From Photobacterium sp. TY1-4 (GTDB lineage: Bacteria; Pseudomonadota; Gammaproteobacteria; Enterobacterales; Vibrionaceae): a stretch of 64,000 nucleotides of DNA. Positions 61,865 through 64,000 of the stretch are shown piece after piece (the first letter of the stretch is position 1; each line of letters opens with the position of its first letter). Both the position numbers and the translations under genes were made by a program. Under the pieces are notes generated by a model that did not search any database, was not told where the DNA came from, and was given only the letters and a program-made list of their open reading frames with translations. The DNA is taken from the NCBI RefSeq assembly GCF_025398175.1, contig NZ_CP099734.1:62001-126000 (forward strand), written 5' to 3'.

Positions 61865-64000
61865 TTAAGTCTCCGGCGTCACTTCTTCGACTTTCTCTTC
61901 CCGGCTCATGACGGCCTGAATGGTCAGTTTGACCTCCGGGGAAACCAGCGCGGCCAGCTGATCGGCCAGGGTTTCGACCGGGCGCGAGACGGCATGGCAA
62001 TCTTCGTTCAGATAGCCTTCGCTGCGCAGGGTCTTGACCAGGGTCGCGAACACGCCTTTATCGAAGAATTCTGGTGCATTGATGCCGTGCAGCCGGCTCA
62101 ATCGCTGGGCCATCATCTGGCTCTGTTGCTCCAGATCGCTCTTCATCAGTTGCGGCTCAGAGCGTAGCAGGGTCAGGGCAATGGCATAGCGTTGCAGGGT
62201 TTCGGTGATGGTGCGGGCCAGCAGTTGTAGCGGACCGATCCGGGCACTGTTGAGGGCCACGGTTGTGCCGTCGCGCAGGATCAGCCGCTGGCGGACCAGC
62301 TCGTCAATGTGGCCTTCGATGGCCTCGATCAGCTCTGCCTTGGTGTAGCGCAGGAACAGCTCGGCCTTGAGGAACGGGTAAAGCCGTTCGACCTGCACCC
62401 GGATCGCCTCGACGGACAGCTGCTGGTGCTGGACCACGATGTGGGCGATCAGCGACGGCAGCGCAAACAGGTGGATGATGTTATTGCGATAATAGGTCAT
62501 CAGGATCGACTGCTGGCGATCCAGCGACACGATCTCGCCCAGGCTGTCGCGCTCAACCAGGAATTTATCCATGCTCAGGGCATGTTCAACCAGCGTCGCG
62601 GTGTCGTCGGTCGGAATCGTACACTGCGAGGAATACGGCACGTTACGCAGCAACTGCAGGTAGCAGTCGATCTGCTGCTCCAGCTCTTCTCGGCTCAGGG
62701 CGCGTTGGCGCGAGGCCAGCAGGGCCAGGGCACACAGGGTCAGGGCATTGGTTGCCGCGGCATCGTTGATGTGGGTCATCATCTTGTTGGCCAGATCATT
62801 GACCACCGGGTTCAGCCATTGCGGGCGCTGCGGCTCAATCGGGTCGATGTCCTGATGCCAGGTCGGCACCTGCTCGTTGAGGTAGCTGTTGAGCGGGATC
62901 GGCTCGCCGAAGTTGACGTAGCCTTGGCCCAGATTGCGCAGTTTGCGCAGGGTCCGCAGTACCTGGCCGACATTTTCCTTCTCTTTGCGCTTGCCGCGCA
63001 GCTCTTTGGCGTAGGTGCCGACTTCCATCACGTGCTCGTAACCGATATACACCGGCACCAGGGTGACCGGGCGGTTCAGCCCGCGCAGCATCGCCTGGAT
63101 GGTCATCGACAGCATGCCGGTTTTGGCCGGCAGCAGGCGGCCGGTGCGGGAGCGGCCGCCTTCACTGAAGTATTCGACCGAATAGCCCTTGGCAAACAGC
63201 TCCGCCAGGTACTCGCGAAAGACCGTGGAGTAGAGGCGGTTGCCCTTGAAGCTGCGACGGATAAAGAATGCCCCGCCGCGGCGGAAAATCGGTCCGGCCG
63301 GGAAGAAGTTGAGGTTGATCCCGGCGGCAATGTGCGGCGGCACCATCCCCTCGCGATACAGCACGTACGACAACAATAGGTAGTCCATGTGGCTGCGGTG
63401 GCACGGCACGTAGACGATCTCATGGCCGTCCTGTGCCAGCTGGCGTACCCGCTGGGCATTGTGGACATTCAGGCCTTGGTAGAGCTTGTTCCACAGCCAG
63501 CCCAGGAAGCGATCGCCGCGTTTGATCAGCGAATAGGAGAAATCGGCCGCGATCTCTTCCATCATGTCGATGGCTTCTTTGCGGACTTTTTCGATCGGTA
63601 CATCCCGGCTTTGGGCTTCTTCGGCGACCACTTTTTCAATCGCTTTGGAGGCCAGTAGCCGCTTGAACAGCGCATGGCGGTCCGGCAGTTTCGGTCCGGA
63701 TGCGGCCAGTTGCTGTCGGGAAAAGTGGATCCGGGCGACCCGGGCCAGCTTGTGGGCGATGGAGTCATCGGTGCCGTGGCGGTCAGCCATGTAGCGCAGC
63801 GAAACCGGGGTGCTCAGGCGCACCATACAGTCGCGGCCGCTGCCCAGCACGGCGACAAATTTCTCCGGGCCGTTGAGCGGGCGCAGGATCGGCTTCTGGC
63901 TCTCTTCCCGGCCCGGCTTGCGGCCCCAGAGGATCGCGGCCGGGACCACCTGGACATCCAGCTCGGTGTCTTGTTTGTGCTGCTCTAGCAGGGCGGTGAA
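61865..64000 (-). CDS. plsB: Glycerol-3-phosphate O-acyltransferase PlsB (5' end outside window)
   Basis: The open frame continues past the right edge, so about 711 residues are visible of an expected 800 or so. PlsB adds the first acyl chain to glycerol-3-phosphate at the inner membrane. The catalytic H-x4-D motif is [18 protein letters not shown], followed by [25 protein letters not shown] (in parts), [15 protein letters not shown] and [24 protein letters not shown] sequence. It shares its substrate with GlpD/GlpT and converges on ubiA. Confidence 0.96.
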   Translation of the reverse strand, partial: FTALLEQHKQDTELDVQVVPAAILWGRKPGREESQKPILRPLNGPEKFVAVLGSGRDCMVRLSTPVSLRYMADRHGTDDSIAHKLARVARIHFSRQQLAASGPKLPDRHALFKRLLASKAIEKVVAEEAQSRDVPIEKVRKEAIDMMEEIAADFSYSLIKRGDRFLGWLWNKLYQGLNVHNAQRVRQLAQDGHEIVYVPCHRSHMDYLLLSYVLYREGMVPPHIAAGINLNFFPAGPIFRRGGAFFIRRSFKGNRLYSTVFREYLAELFAKGYSVEYFSEGGRSRTGRLLPAKTGMLSMTIQAMLRGLNRPVTLVPVYIGYEHVMEVGTYAKELRGKRKEKENVGQVLRTLRKLRNLGQGYVNFGEPIPLNSYLNEQVPTWHQDIDPIEPQRPQWLNPVVNDLANKMMTHINDAAATNALTLCALALLASRQRALSREELEQQIDCYLQLLRNVPYSSQCTIPTDDTATLVEHALSMDKFLVERDSLGEIVSLDRQQSILMTYYRNNIIHLFALPSLIAHIVVQHQQLSVEAIRVQVERLYPFLKAELFLRYTKAELIEAIEGHIDELVRQRLILRDGTTVALNSARIGPLQLLARTITETLQRYAIALTLLRSEPQLMKSDLEQQSQMMAQRLSRLHGINAPEFFDKGVFATLVKTLRSEGYLNEDCHAVSRPVETLADQLAALVSPEVKLTIQAVMSREEKVEEVTPET

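Overview
This window looks like part of the main chromosome of a gamma-proteobacterium of the family Vibrionaceae, probably a GC-rich Photobacterium/Vibrio-type organism. The case rests on gene content and order: gppA-rhlB facing trxA-rho, ubiD, a small 2Fe-2S ferredoxin beside fre, uspA/ftnA/uspB, rsmD facing ftsY-ftsE-ftsX-rpoH, glpE-glpG-glpT-glpR-glpD, and ubiC-ubiA facing plsB. Genus is inference. No rRNA, tRNA, CRISPR array, insertion sequence or prophage was recognised. Both ends cut genes: a secreted protein at the left and plsB at the right.

Layout. 1-5.7 kb is accessory: a secreted protein overlapping an atypical membrane Ser/Thr kinase, a YjiH-type membrane protein, and a chemoreceptor with an internal deletion. 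5.8-20 kb is housekeeping: gorA, rlmJ, prlC, gppA-rhlB, trxA, rho, a secreted unknown, ubiD, ferredoxin and fre. 20-25.4 kb holds yigM, uspA, ftnA, uspB, an MscS channel and a BaiN-type flavoprotein. 25.4-35.4 kb is an accessory regulator-rich island: an MFS/TetR pair with two operators, a LysR/oxidoreductase pair, a tandem duplication of a lipoprotein gene that dragged along the end of a tetR gene, and an aldehyde dehydrogenase-TetR unit with a perfect operator. 35.5-42.9 kb has an EVE protein, yigL, pldB, rhtB, an EAL-HDOD protein, an EamA transporter and an AbgT transporter. 43-49.5 kb has an acyltransferase, yhhM, a membrane-anchored HEPN-like protein, a 26-residue membrane protein, a long AT-rich gap, yhhN, a DUF2007 zinc-finger protein, yecH, yhgN, yhhL and rsmD. 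49.6-64 kb holds membrane targeting and division (ftsYEX), heat-shock sigma (rpoH), the glycerol-3-phosphate regulon, ubiquinone synthesis and plsB.

How genes work together. GlpT imports glycerol-3-phosphate, GlpD oxidises it, GlpR represses the genes through operator-like sites, and PlsB uses the same metabolite for phospholipid. UbiC, UbiA and UbiD catalyse steps of ubiquinone synthesis. FtsY docks ribosomes at the membrane and FtsEX links division to cell-wall hydrolysis. GorA and TrxA serve thiol redox.

The strongest unusual observations are the 1.7-kb tandem duplication with a truncated tetR scar and a patch of sharp divergence between the paralogous lipoproteins, the chemoreceptor lacking its second membrane segment and HAMP domain, the kinase with altered catalytic motifs, the UbiD with a duplicated C-terminal module, and the DnaA-box/GATC cluster downstream of rpoH. 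I did not find a clearly new multi-gene defence or biosynthetic system.
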